Shown one piece after another: positions 53,731 to 61,954 of a stretch of 64,000 bases of DNA. The position numbers and the translations under genes were made by a program. Below the pieces are notes generated by a model. The model did no database searches. It saw only the letters and a list, made by a program, of their open reading frames with translations, and was not told where the DNA came from. The DNA is from Pelagicoccus mobilis (GTDB taxonomy: Bacteria > Verrucomicrobiota > Verrucomicrobiia > Opitutales > Opitutaceae), in assembly GCF_016595505.1 (NCBI RefSeq), contig NZ_JAENIL010000008.1, positions 101,778 to 165,777 on the forward strand, read 5' to 3'. Every line of letters begins with the position of its first letter. The stretch's first letter is position 1.

Positions 53731-54765
53731 ATGAAGATCCGTTCTGCAGTTATTGATTCGCTTTCTTACGTCTCGCCGCCGACAGCGTGGTCGAGCGAGT
53801 TGATCGAGCAAAAGCTAGCTCCACTCTATGAGCGTCTGCGCTTGCCGGAAGGGCGATTGGAGCTGATGACAGGGATTAAGGAGCGTCGCTTCTGGGAAAG
53901 CGATGTTCGCCCCTCAGAGATCGCCGCTGAAGCTGGACGAAAGGCGATTGCAGAGTCCGGATTAGCTCCCGAACAGATGGAAGTTTGTATTCATTCTTCG
54001 GTTTGCCGAGACATGCTCGAGCCTGCAACGGCTTCGTTTGCTCACCGTCTGATGGGATTGAGTCCTAATGTGCAAGTCTTTGACGTTTCGAATGCGTGCC
54101 TTGGGTTTCTCAATTCGATCTCGTTGCTTAGTTCGATGATCGACTCGGGCCAGATCAAGGCTGGAGTGGTCGTTTCAGGCGAGAACGGCAAACCATTGCT
54201 CGAGCGTACGATCCAGATTTTGCTCGAACGCGATCTGACGCGAAAGACGATTAAGCCCTTTTTTGCCAATTTGACGATCGGCGCGGGCGCGGTCGCAGCG
54301 GTCGTGTGTCACGAGTCGCTTTCTCCCAAGGGGCATCGAATTCTTGGAGGTAGTGTCATGGCGGATACTTCGGCGAACGATTTGTGCCAAGGCGATTCCA
54401 GCAATGCTGGGGGAGGATTGGAAATGCAGACGGATTCGGAGGAAATGCTTCAAGCTGGAGTTTCGCTGGCGAAGCGGACTTGGGATGCATTTAAGGGAGA
54501 GCTTGGTTGGAATGAGTCGACCGCTGATCGGGTTGTCTGTCATCAGGTTGGTGCGGCTCATCAGCGATTGCTGTTCGATACGCTTGGTCTACCGCATGAG
54601 AAAGACTTTTCTAGCTATCAAACCTTTGGAAATACGGGTTCCGCGGCCCTCCCGATCACGCTTGCAAAGGCGGCTGAGGAAGGTGCGGTGAAGGCTGGCG
54701 ATAAGGTCGCTCTGCTTGGAATTGGTAGTGGCTTAAACTGTTTGATGATGGGGGTGGAGTGGTGA
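53731..54765 (+). CDS. oleA: OleA-like thiolase-superfamily condensing enzyme
   Basis: A 344-aa enzyme that joins two fatty acyl-CoAs head to head to a beta-keto acid. The catalytic residues are Cys123 (SNACLGF), His271 (CHQVGAAHQ) and Asn301 (FGNTGSA). Glu98 (MLEPATAS) matches the glutamate that is special to OleA and absent from FabH; this, and the C-terminal LLGIGSGLNC, argue for OleA over KAS III. Its start follows a palindromic repeat directly. The OleB gene overlaps its end. OleC and OleD are not in the window, so the end product is uncertain. Confidence 0.85.
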   Translation: MKIRSAVIDSLSYVSPPTAWSSELIEQKLAPLYERLRLPEGRLELMTGIKERRFWESDVRPSEIAAEAGRKAIAESGLAPEQMEVCIHSSVCRDMLEPATASFAHRLMGLSPNVQVFDVSNACLGFLNSISLLSSMIDSGQIKAGVVVSGENGKPLLERTIQILLERDLTRKTIKPFFANLTIGAGAVAAVVCHESLSPKGHRILGGSVMADTSANDLCQGDSSNAGGGLEMQTDSEEMLQAGVSLAKRTWDAFKGELGWNESTADRVVCHQVGAAHQRLLFDTLGLPHEKDFSSYQTFGNTGSAALPITLAKAAEEGAVKAGDKVALLGIGSGLNCLMMGVEW

Positions 54766-55655
54766 GCTCTTTGACGATACCGGACTGTTTGAAAGAGGAA
54801 TATCCATTCGAGGCGAAGCGGCTCAAGCTGAGTTGCGGTCACGAGATGAGCTATGTCGATGAAGGCGAAGGCTTTCCGGTTCTCATGGTTCACGGAAATC
54901 CGACTTGGTCCTTCTACTACCGGAACGTAGTCAAAAAGCTGCGTGGAAAGTTTCGCTGCATCGTCCCCGATCACATTGGTTGCGGATTGAGCGATAAGCC
55001 CGGGGACGCGTATTCTTACCGTCTCGAGCAGCGGATCCAGGATCTCGGTGAATTGATTGATCATCTTGGGTTGGAGCGATTCGACATCGTGGTTCATGAT
55101 TGGGGCGGTGTTATCGGGTTGGGAGCCGCTTTGAGGCGATTTGAGAAGCTTAGGCGTGTTACTATTTTGAATACGGCTGCTTTCGTTGATTCACGGATTC
55201 CGTCTCGTATCGCTCTTTGTCGTGCTCCTTTGTTCGGAAAGTTGCTCGTGCAAGGATTTAACGGTTTTGCGGGGCCGGCGGTAAGCATGTCGGTGCACAA
55301 GAAGCCGCTTAGCAAGCTGGAGACGCAGGGGATGCTGCTTCCGTATCGCACTTGGGGAAACCGGCGGGCTGTTTACGAGTTTGTGAAGGACATCCCGATG
55401 CATGTTTCGCACCCCAGTTTCAAAACGCTTATCGAGGTGGAGAACGGTCTCCTCAAGCTCAGACAGAGAGATGTGACTATTCTTTGGGGGGGCAGGGATT
55501 TTTGCTTTAACGACCATTTTTATGATCGTTGGAGGAGATTCTTGCCGGATGCTACGGCGTTTAGGTATCCAGATGGTGGGCACTATATTCTTGAAGATGA
55601 GAAGGACTCCTGCTGCGAGGCGATCTATCAGATGGCCGACTACGACGAAGATTAG
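54762..55655 (+). CDS. oleB: OleB-like alpha/beta hydrolase (haloalkane dehalogenase fold)
   Basis: About 297 aa. The nucleophile is Asp114 in VVHDWGGVIG, with the halide-type Asn47/Trp pair (HGNPTWSFYYR) and the C-terminal DGGHYILED histidine. OleB decarboxylates the beta-lactone made by OleC to yield an olefin. The start is a GTG that overlaps the oleA stop (GTGA), so the two are coupled. A general haloalkane-dehalogenase-like hydrolase is the alternative, but the pairing with OleA is diagnostic in many bacteria. Confidence 0.83.
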   Translation: MSSLTIPDCLKEEYPFEAKRLKLSCGHEMSYVDEGEGFPVLMVHGNPTWSFYYRNVVKKLRGKFRCIVPDHIGCGLSDKPGDAYSYRLEQRIQDLGELIDHLGLERFDIVVHDWGGVIGLGAALRRFEKLRRVTILNTAAFVDSRIPSRIALCRAPLFGKLLVQGFNGFAGPAVSMSVHKKPLSKLETQGMLLPYRTWGNRRAVYEFVKDIPMHVSHPSFKTLIEVENGLLKLRQRDVTILWGGRDFCFNDHFYDRWRRFLPDATAFRYPDGGHYILEDEKDSCCEAIYQMADYDED

Positions 55656-55733
55656 ATAAACTCTTTGAACGGTGGTTGCGTTCGAGGGACTTCAGGGTAC
55701 CTTAAATGTCAAAATCGTTGAGGGGCCTTTTTT

Positions 55734-56123
55734 ATGGAGCTGCATACCTACTATTCGAAACTTGGCTTGTTGCGGGTGACTTGGGGATCGAAGATAGATC
55801 TTCGAGCGCTGAAGCATCATTTCGAATTGTTGAAGGTGAATACGCATTATGCGCGTGATTTGAAGGTGATCACATCCTCTCCTGTCGAAGAGATTGGAGT
55901 TCCGCTGACGAAGGATAATATGCTTTTGGTGAAGCAATGGCGGGAAGAATCTCTTGAGGATTACAATTCGATCACCACGGCTTTCTACGGACTAAGCCCA
56001 ATCCCGTCTGCCTACATCAGCTATTTCAGCGAGTTTTTCGATTCGAAGAAATCTCTTCTGCGACAGTTCGCCAGCGAGAAGGACGCGATGACTTGGCTGA
56101 TGCGCGATCAGAAAGTGCTCTAG
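55734..56123 (+). CDS. Hypothetical protein, SpoIIAA/STAS-like
   Basis: A 129-aa soluble protein. The alternating strand-helix pattern and the C-terminal FASEKDAMTWLMRDQ resemble SpoIIAA-like (STAS-related) small proteins. The match is weak. It sits 78 bases after oleB on the same strand, with a short GGGG before the ATG. I cannot say whether it belongs to the lipid operon. Confidence 0.5.
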   Translation: MELHTYYSKLGLLRVTWGSKIDLRALKHHFELLKVNTHYARDLKVITSSPVEEIGVPLTKDNMLLVKQWREESLEDYNSITTAFYGLSPIPSAYISYFSEFFDSKKSLLRQFASEKDAMTWLMRDQKVL

Positions 56124-56131
56124 GGCCAGGG

Positions 56132-56174
56132 GGGAAGTGGCTACGCGAGTGATCGCGGCACAAGGCCGCTTCCC
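56132..56174. repeat. Cruciform-like inverted repeat after the STAS-like gene
   Basis: An outer 9-bp stem GGGAAGTGG (56132-56140) / CCGCTTCCC (56166-56174) with one G-T pair, enclosing CGCGA (56144-56148) / TCGCG (56153-56157). The CTACGCG word inside recalls the family B repeat. It has no T tract. Confidence 0.5.
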
Positions 56175-56234
56175 GCAATCAGTTAAATCCCCATATGCAG
56201 CAGTTTCCACTGTCTTTGCGGATGAACCAAAAAA

Positions 56235-56259
56235 AGGACGACCGTTTTGAGGTCGTCCT
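56235..56259. terminator. Terminator of malQ (bidirectional)
   Basis: 9-bp stem AGGACGACC (56235-56243) / GGTCGTCCT (56251-56259). The minus strand has a T run of about seven right after the stem, and the plus strand has GTTTAAATTT. It ends malQ, 22 bases past its stop, and probably also stops plus-strand transcription. Confidence 0.9.
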
Positions 56260-56281
56260 GTTTAAATTTACGCTCGTCTGG

Positions 56282-57832
56282 CTAGATCGTGTTCACGGCG
56301 GGGGAGCCGTCTCGGTAGCTGACTTCAGCGGTTTCGCGCAGGTAGTCTGCGGTTCCGCCGCGGAGGGCTTGTAGTTGTTCCGGACGATAGCGCCAGCTCC
56401 AGTTGCCGATGGCCTCGCCAGGCGTATTGAAGCGAGCTTCTGATCCGAGGCTCATGAGATCTTGGATGGGGACGATGACGAGTTTCGAAACGCTTTTGTA
56501 AGCGGTGCGAAGAAGATCCCAGCCAATCTCGCTACCGTCGACACGGAGGTATCGGCGAATGTGGTCGCGCTCTTTCTCCGTCGCTTCGGCGTACCATCCG
56601 AGTGAGGTGTTGTTGTCGTGGGTCCCTGGATACAGCACGGAGTTTGACTGCAAGTTGTGCGGGAGGTAGAAGTTGTCGCCGCCGCCTCCAAAGGCGAATT
56701 GGAGGATGGCCATGCCTGGAAGGCCGGTGTCGCGTCGGAGTATGCGAACGTCGTCGGTGAGGTCGCCAAGGTCTTCGGCGATGAGCTTGCAGTTCTTGAT
56801 CTTCTTTTTGACCGATTTGAAGAAGTCGAGACCGGGGCCCTTTTTCCATTCGCCGTTTTTGGCGGTTGGCGAGCCGTAGGGAATGCTCCAATACGAGTCG
56901 AAGCCACGGAAGTGGTCGATGCGGACCACGTCGTAGAGCTCGAAGCAACGTTTGAGGCGATTGACCCACCAGGAGTTGCCGTCTTTAGCGAGGGCTTCCC
57001 AATCGTAGAGGGGATTGCCCCAGAGTTGGCCGTCTTCTGAGAAGTAGTCCGGCGGGCAGCCTGCAACTGCTGTGGGCAGGAAGGTTTGAGGATCGAGCTG
57101 GAAGTACTCTGGGTTTTGCCAGACGTCTGCGGAGTCGAGGGCGACGAAGATGGGGATGTCTCCGATAACTTGGATTCCTCGTTCGTTAGCGTAGTCGCGC
57201 AGCGCTTGCCATTGGCCTTCGAAGAGGTACTGGAAGAACATCTCTGCGTCGATTTTGCGGGACAGCGTTTGGCGGAGGTCGCCTTTGAGCGCCTTTTGGA
57301 AAGAGCGGTACTCTTCTGGCCAGGCGTACCAAGCTTGGCCGTTAAAGTGCTCCTTGAGAGCTTGGAAGTAAGCGTAGGGTTCGAGCCAGCTTTGGTGCTT
57401 TTTCTTGAAGGTTGAGAACGCTCCATAGGGGCGGATCTTTTGCTCGCCTTGCACGAAGGTTTCGTAGACGGCGTCGAGGACCGGCCATTTGGCGTTATAG
57501 AGTCCGCCGTAGTCTACGATGTTGTCCGGGAGCGTGGAGAGCTCGGCGAGGATCTGGGAATCGAGCAGTTTCTTGGCTTCGAGCGCGTTGAGGGAAATGA
57601 GATAGGGATTGCCCGCGAAGGACGAGAACGACTGGTAGGGCGAGTCGCCGAAGCCTGTTGGACCGAGCGGGCAGAGCTGCCAGTACTTGAAGCCGCCTTC
57701 GGAGAGGAAGTCGATAAAGCGGTAGGCGTGATTGTTGAGGGTGCCGATTCCGTACTCGCCGGGAAATGAGGTTGGGTGGAGCAGGACTCCTGCTGCGCGA
57801 TGGTCGAGCCAGTTAAAGAGTGGATCTTTCAC
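56282..57832 (-). CDS. malQ: 4-alpha-glucanotransferase (amylomaltase)
   Basis: A 516-aa GH77 enzyme that disproportionates maltodextrins. Signs: YQSFSSFAGNPYLISL near the start, the catalytic Asp in VRIDHFRGFDSYW, the acid/base Glu in AEDLG, and PGTHDNNTSLGWY. It would work with the glycogen phosphorylase encoded 20 kb away. The start appears to be GTG at 57832 (MKDPLFNW). It is a single gene with a strong terminator. Confidence 0.93.
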   Translation of the reverse strand: MKDPLFNWLDHRAAGVLLHPTSFPGEYGIGTLNNHAYRFIDFLSEGGFKYWQLCPLGPTGFGDSPYQSFSSFAGNPYLISLNALEAKKLLDSQILAELSTLPDNIVDYGGLYNAKWPVLDAVYETFVQGEQKIRPYGAFSTFKKKHQSWLEPYAYFQALKEHFNGQAWYAWPEEYRSFQKALKGDLRQTLSRKIDAEMFFQYLFEGQWQALRDYANERGIQVIGDIPIFVALDSADVWQNPEYFQLDPQTFLPTAVAGCPPDYFSEDGQLWGNPLYDWEALAKDGNSWWVNRLKRCFELYDVVRIDHFRGFDSYWSIPYGSPTAKNGEWKKGPGLDFFKSVKKKIKNCKLIAEDLGDLTDDVRILRRDTGLPGMAILQFAFGGGGDNFYLPHNLQSNSVLYPGTHDNNTSLGWYAEATEKERDHIRRYLRVDGSEIGWDLLRTAYKSVSKLVIVPIQDLMSLGSEARFNTPGEAIGNWSWRYRPEQLQALRGGTADYLRETAEVSYRDGSPAVNTI

Positions 57833-58356
57833 GTTGGTAAATAGGTTTTATGAAGAAGTGCGGCACATAATGCGCTGCGTTCGCAGAATACAAGCCCCCA
57901 AGGAACGGCTTTTGCAGAATTTGCAAATGCGTGACCTTGTTTTGACTTGGCGGATTAGGTGTAGCGCTGATGGGGAAGCCTGTAGCTTATACCGTGCCTC
58001 GGAATTGTGAAAGAGGCCGGAATTGATTTAGGGATACGTAAGGTTCGCCGATTGTAGAGGTGATCAGACTCAAGGAGTTTACAAGTAAGAGAAACGGAAT
58101 ACCGATCCAAACAAACGGAATTTCCACGAGTCGATCAACCAAGCCGGGCTCTCTAGGGAGGCCGGCTTGTTGCGTTTTTGAAAGAGGTGAACAATGGGGG
58201 GAGGAGAGGTGTTGCCGTTGATATTTTAAGGAGATCGGGCGATGCGGCAATGACGGAGCATTGCCCTCCGGCGCATGGGAGGGGAGCAGGTTTCCGCTTT
58301 TGTGTTATGGCTTTAGGATTGCCGGAGGTGGGGGCGGGCCGCAGAAACAAGCCCCG
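57833..58356. other. Long divergent intergenic region between malQ and the nucleoside transporter
   Basis: 524 bases without a convincing protein gene. In the plus direction it contains a CCG-GCCTC / GAGGC-CGG hairpin (57992-58019, one bulge), a purine-rich run to 58110, an internal terminator-like hairpin (58141-58179), and GC-rich leader sequence. It could hold a small RNA or a 5' leader with premature termination. Confidence 0.5.
58141..58179 (+). terminator. Terminator-like hairpin in front of the nucleoside transporter gene
   Basis: 7-bp stem AAGCCGG (58141-58147) / CCGGCTT (58162-58168) with more pairing inside (CTC/GAG), then GTTGCG and T5. No gene lies upstream on this strand, so it must end a non-coding transcript or act as an attenuator of the downstream operon. 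Confidence 0.6.
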
Positions 58357-59661
58357 ATGGAAACGCTTTTGACGCTAATTCGGGCATTGATCGGAGTCTT
58401 GGGGCTATTGGCTCTTTGTTGGTGGGCAAGCGAGGATCGAAAGCGGATCGACTGGAAGCTGGTGGGATCGGGCTTGGTATTGCAGTGGATCTTGGCGGTG
58501 CTGATTTTGAAGGTGCCGGTGTTTCACGATGCGGTGGCTGGGGTCTCTGCGTTTTTCAGCAAGCTGATTGGGTTTAGTGATGAAGGGGCGGTGATGGTAT
58601 TTGGGAGTATGCCCAAGGATGTGCCGGTTTTTGGCATGGCTTGGACGGTTCTTTCGGCGATCGTGTTTTTCTCGGCCTTTTCGGCGATCCTGTATCAGCT
58701 GCGAATCCTGCAGGTGATCGTGTTTGGGTTTGCTTGGCTTTTGAGCAAGACTCTCAGGCTCTCTGGGGCCGAGTGTTTGGCCGCGGCTGCGAATGTGTTT
58801 ATTGGTCAAACTGAGGCTCCTCTCGTTGTTAAGCCGTATTTGAGGAAGATGACCCGATCTGAGATCAATTCGCTAATGACAGGGGGCATGGCGACGATCG
58901 CCGGAGGTGTGTTGGCAATCTATATGGCGGCGCTTGGAGCGGGAGATGAGGCCGCGACGATCGCTTTTGGGAAACATCTGTTGACTGCTTCGATTTTGAG
59001 CGCGCCGGCAGCGCTGATAGCGGCCAAGATTGTGGCTCCGCAAACTGAGAGCGTGAACGGGCAAGTGGCTTTTCCCAAGGAGAAGGAGTACGAGGGAGTG
59101 TTGGACGCGGCGACCAAGGGGACGTCGGACGGACTGAAGCTGGCGCTCAATGTGGGAGCGATGCTTGTCGCGTTTACGGGACTGGTGGCTTTGCTCAATT
59201 ATGTGGTGGGTGCCTGGATCGGAGAATGGACGGGATTGAATGCTTTGGTGGCTACTTGGACGGAAGGGAAGTTTGAGGCTTTCAATTTCAGTTTTGTGAT
59301 TGGCGTTTTGAGCGCTCCTTTTGCGTGGCTGCTGGGCGTACCTAACGCAGATTTGCTGGTAGTGGGGCAGTTGTTGGGGGAGCGTCTGGTCTTTAACGAG
59401 CTCTTTGCTTATTTTCATTTCGCTGAGCTGCGCAGTTCCGGGGTTATCAGTGATGGAAAGTCAGTGCTTATTCTCACCTATGCTCTGTGTGGCTTTGCGA
59501 ATATCGCTTCCATCGGTATTCAAGTGGGCGGGATTTCGGCACTGGAGCCTGGACAGCGCGCGAACCTTCTTCGTTATGGATTTCGTTCGATGGTGGGCGG
59601 CATGGTGGCCTGCTATTTGACGGCTATTGTTGCGTCTACCGTTCAATCGAGCATTAACTGA
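58357..59661 (+). CDS. nupC: Concentrative nucleoside transporter (NupC/CNT family)
   Basis: A 434-aa permease with about ten hydrophobic segments. The CNT signature GQTEAPLVVKPY is at the middle, and GGMATIAGGVLAIYM follows. It imports nucleosides with H+ or Na+. I chose the ATG at 58357 (METLLTLIR) because the upstream 32 residues are Gly/Pro/Arg-rich and non-hydrophobic. The next gene is deoxyribosyltransferase-like, so uptake and cleavage go together. Confidence 0.9.
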   Translation: METLLTLIRALIGVLGLLALCWWASEDRKRIDWKLVGSGLVLQWILAVLILKVPVFHDAVAGVSAFFSKLIGFSDEGAVMVFGSMPKDVPVFGMAWTVLSAIVFFSAFSAILYQLRILQVIVFGFAWLLSKTLRLSGAECLAAAANVFIGQTEAPLVVKPYLRKMTRSEINSLMTGGMATIAGGVLAIYMAALGAGDEAATIAFGKHLLTASILSAPAALIAAKIVAPQTESVNGQVAFPKEKEYEGVLDAATKGTSDGLKLALNVGAMLVAFTGLVALLNYVVGAWIGEWTGLNALVATWTEGKFEAFNFSFVIGVLSAPFAWLLGVPNADLLVVGQLLGERLVFNELFAYFHFAELRSSGVISDGKSVLILTYALCGFANIASIGIQVGGISALEPGQRANLLRYGFRSMVGGMVACYLTAIVASTVQSSIN

Positions 59662-59673
59662 GTCTTTCGGAAA

Positions 59674-60243
59674 ATGAGCAGTAAGAAGGTATATCTTGGT
59701 GGTTGTCTATTTGATCTAAGGCACCTCGCGGGCAATGCGATGCTGAGCGAGCAAATCGGGCTGAAGTCGGAGGGGCGGTATAGTGTGTATTTGCCTCAAG
59801 ACTACGAGCCTGAGCATTTGGGAGCGAAAGCGATCCGCGATAGCGATTTCGAGGGGCTGTTGGCTTGTGAGGCTGCAGTGTTTCAGTTCGATGGGACGGA
59901 ACTCGATTCTGGGACGGTGGCTGAGTTTATGACAGCCAAGTTCGCGGATATTCCAGCGGTTTTGTTGCGTACTGATTTTCGACGCGGCGGCGATCGAAAT
60001 GAGGATCCCTGGAACTTAATGTGCAGCTTTTATCCGAGAACGGTATCTCTGGTTGTCGATTCTATACACTTGTATTCGGAGTGTGGGCACGAGGAGCTTG
60101 GTGGGGTGAAAGCCTCGCAGATTGCTACCGAGAAACTGGGAGCTCTCGTTGTGGAGAAGCTGGATCAGGTTTGTGCTCAGCCTGCGGTGGAGACTCAGGG
60201 AATAGGGCGTGATCTAGCGATCCGCCGGTTGTTGGGGATGTAG
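59674..60243 (+). CDS. Nucleoside 2-deoxyribosyltransferase-like enzyme
   Basis: A 189-aa Rossmann-type protein. It begins KVYLGGCLFD (the YLAGP-like substrate loop). It has FQFDGTELDSGTVAEF, in which Asp73, Asp78 and the nucleophilic Glu84 fit the DxGTxxE motif. It probably cleaves or exchanges the base of deoxynucleosides. It starts 12 bases after the nupC stop, so salvage of imported nucleosides is the likely job. The family also includes DNA-repair-linked variants. Confidence 0.8.
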   Translation: MSSKKVYLGGCLFDLRHLAGNAMLSEQIGLKSEGRYSVYLPQDYEPEHLGAKAIRDSDFEGLLACEAAVFQFDGTELDSGTVAEFMTAKFADIPAVLLRTDFRRGGDRNEDPWNLMCSFYPRTVSLVVDSIHLYSECGHEELGGVKASQIATEKLGALVVEKLDQVCAQPAVETQGIGRDLAIRRLLGM

Positions 60244-60249
60244 GTCAAT

Positions 60250-60813
60250 ATGAATTTAGCGGTACGTCAGCGTGTCGAGTTGGATGACGAGGAGATTCGG
60301 GAACTGCTGAATCTCTGGCAACGAGTTTGGCCTCTGGCGGAGTTCGATGAAGAGTCGGATCTTGATCGTGTTCGGGAGTTTCGGGAGACAAGGCTGGGAA
60401 CGACAGATCGGGAGGAATTGTTTCATGTGCTCTGCAACGGCGGGCGAATCGTTGGCGTGGCGCGTAGTTTTTTGCGTGAGATCGAGTTTATCGAATCCGG
60501 TGAGAGGATAAGGGTCTTGGCTTTGGCGGGAGTTTGCAGTGAGCCGGAGGCCAGGGGCGTTGGAGTCGGAAAAGCGGTTGTAGAAAGCGCATTTGCTAGA
60601 ATCGGCGAGGACGTGCCTTGTTCCTTGTTCCAAACCGGAGTGCCCGGATTTTACGAGAAGCTAGGAGCTTTTCTGGTGGAGAATGAGTTTGTGAACTCGA
60701 AATCCGCAGACGATTCGTCTGCTCGTCCTTGGTGGGATCCGTATGTTATGGTCCTTGGAGAGAGGGGAAAATGGCCTGAAGGGCGAGTTGACTTGTTGGG
60801 CGCGGCCTATTGA
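60250..60813 (+). CDS. GNAT-family acetyltransferase
   Basis: A 187-aa GNAT enzyme. The acetyl-CoA loop is CSEPEARGVGVGKAVVESAF (R/QxxGxG/A) and the C-terminal PGFYEKLGAFLVEN is typical. The substrate is unknown. It starts 6 bases after the deoxyribosyltransferase gene, so the three genes probably form one operon. Confidence 0.83.
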   Translation: MNLAVRQRVELDDEEIRELLNLWQRVWPLAEFDEESDLDRVREFRETRLGTTDREELFHVLCNGGRIVGVARSFLREIEFIESGERIRVLALAGVCSEPEARGVGVGKAVVESAFARIGEDVPCSLFQTGVPGFYEKLGAFLVENEFVNSKSADDSSARPWWDPYVMVLGERGKWPEGRVDLLGAAY

Positions 60814-60821
60814 TTGGTGGA

Positions 60822-61208
60822 ATGGGGCGAAACTTTATCGAAAAGCGAATTATTTCCAAGGGGATCGAACTCTGCGAACGGCGTATTGATAGCCAGGGTA
60901 CGCCGATTACTGCGGATGATTTGAAGAATATGGAGGTCCGTACCTTTTCCCCATTTATAATGATATTCTATATCATTGTTGGACTCGCGTTCGCTGTATT
61001 CGGAATCTGGGTTCAGATTGAGACGCGGAGCATGATTCAGTCAATTCTGCCGGTATTGTTTGGAGTGGGGAATTGCGCGTTTGCGATCCATGGGCGACCG
61101 AGGAAGGTGGGGGACATGTCGGATGAGATCGACTTGATGGATTTGACGGCGGAGATCGTGAAGCGTTTTGTCGCTAAGCAGGATGCTGGAAGGCAGAGGG
61201 AAGGCTAG
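60822..61208 (+). CDS. Small two-helix membrane protein
   Basis: A 129-aa protein with two hydrophobic segments (IMIFYIIVGLAFAVFGIWV and SILPVLFGVGNCAFAI) flanked by charged, soluble ends. I do not recognise it. The preceding frame includes a TTG start at 60810, but the ATG at 60822 is better. It overlaps or abuts the GNAT stop, and is 51 bases ahead of the acidic repeat protein. Confidence 0.6.
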   Translation: MGRNFIEKRIISKGIELCERRIDSQGTPITADDLKNMEVRTFSPFIMIFYIIVGLAFAVFGIWVQIETRSMIQSILPVLFGVGNCAFAIHGRPRKVGDMSDEIDLMDLTAEIVKRFVAKQDAGRQREG

Positions 61209-61259
61209 GGTTGCAATCGGGTTGCGATAAACTAATTCTTTTATGCGACCTACTGAGAT

Positions 61260-61943
61260 ATGAAAGTTCACACGATTGAGATAGCGGCGGCCATTGAGGA
61301 GGAACTCAAAAAATTCCTGCAAGATTGGGGCGGTGGCTATCCCATGAAGTTTACGCGTTTCGTGGATCTTGGCGGGCGCCAGACCGACCTTTACGTATAC
61401 ACGGCAGAAGAGGGATCTCCTCCGTGGATGATCATTCGCATCAAGTCGGTCATGAAGTCTGATCAAGGCGAGTGTATTCAGGTTTTTGTTAATGTCGCTG
61501 GGAAGGCTAACCCGCTTGAGGAGGTGCTTGTGTCGCCAGAGATTTGGAAGCTGCCGGCTCTAGCGGATCGAGTGCTTACATTTGCCAAGAACGACATGCT
61601 GGTGAAGATTGCTGAGGGCGGCGAAACCTTGCCGGAAGGGAACTCAGGAAGTCCTGGCAGTGAGCTTGGAGCCGGGCCTGCCATGGATGACGACGAGGAT
61701 CTCGAAGATCTGGATACGGCAGGAATATTGGCGGGAGACGGCGGCGCTTCGGATAGCGACTTCAATCCGGCGGATATAATTGCCCAAGCGAACTCTGAAG
61801 ACGGGGGGGACGATATCGACCCCAGCGATCTGATTGCTCAGATGAATGCCGAGGGCGCGGGTGGAGATGACGCGATCGATGATCCGAGCTCCCTTATTCA
61901 GCAGATGAATGAGGAAGCGGACGAGGAAGAGAAAAGCGAGTAG
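61260..61943 (+). CDS. Acidic hypothetical protein with three C-terminal repeats
   Basis: A 227-aa protein. The N-terminal 110 residues (EEELKKFLQDWGGGYPMKFTRFVDLGG...) look folded. The rest is Asp/Glu/Gly/Ser-rich and probably disordered. It holds three copies of a P-[AS]-[DS]-[IL]-I-[AQ]-Q-x-N-x-E motif: PADIIAQANSE, PSDLIAQMNAE and PSSLIQQMNEE, spaced about 20 residues apart. Such repeats look like linear docking motifs. It is convergent with the HDOD gene, separated by 11 bases. Confidence 0.6.
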   Translation: MKVHTIEIAAAIEEELKKFLQDWGGGYPMKFTRFVDLGGRQTDLYVYTAEEGSPPWMIIRIKSVMKSDQGECIQVFVNVAGKANPLEEVLVSPEIWKLPALADRVLTFAKNDMLVKIAEGGETLPEGNSGSPGSELGAGPAMDDDEDLEDLDTAGILAGDGGASDSDFNPADIIAQANSEDGGDDIDPSDLIAQMNAEGAGGDDAIDDPSSLIQQMNEEADEEEKSE

Positions 61944-61954
61944 CTCTGCACGCC

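Noticed and set aside
53731..54765. FabH (KAS III) as the identity of the condensing enzyme
   Set aside because: The conserved Glu in the LEPATAS segment and the C-terminal GIGSGLNC pattern fit OleA, and OleB overlaps the gene end.
57833..58356. tmRNA, SRP RNA or purine riboswitch
   Set aside because: The conserved sequence elements of these RNAs (tag peptide frame, GGAAG-type SRP loop, purine aptamer core) are not seen.
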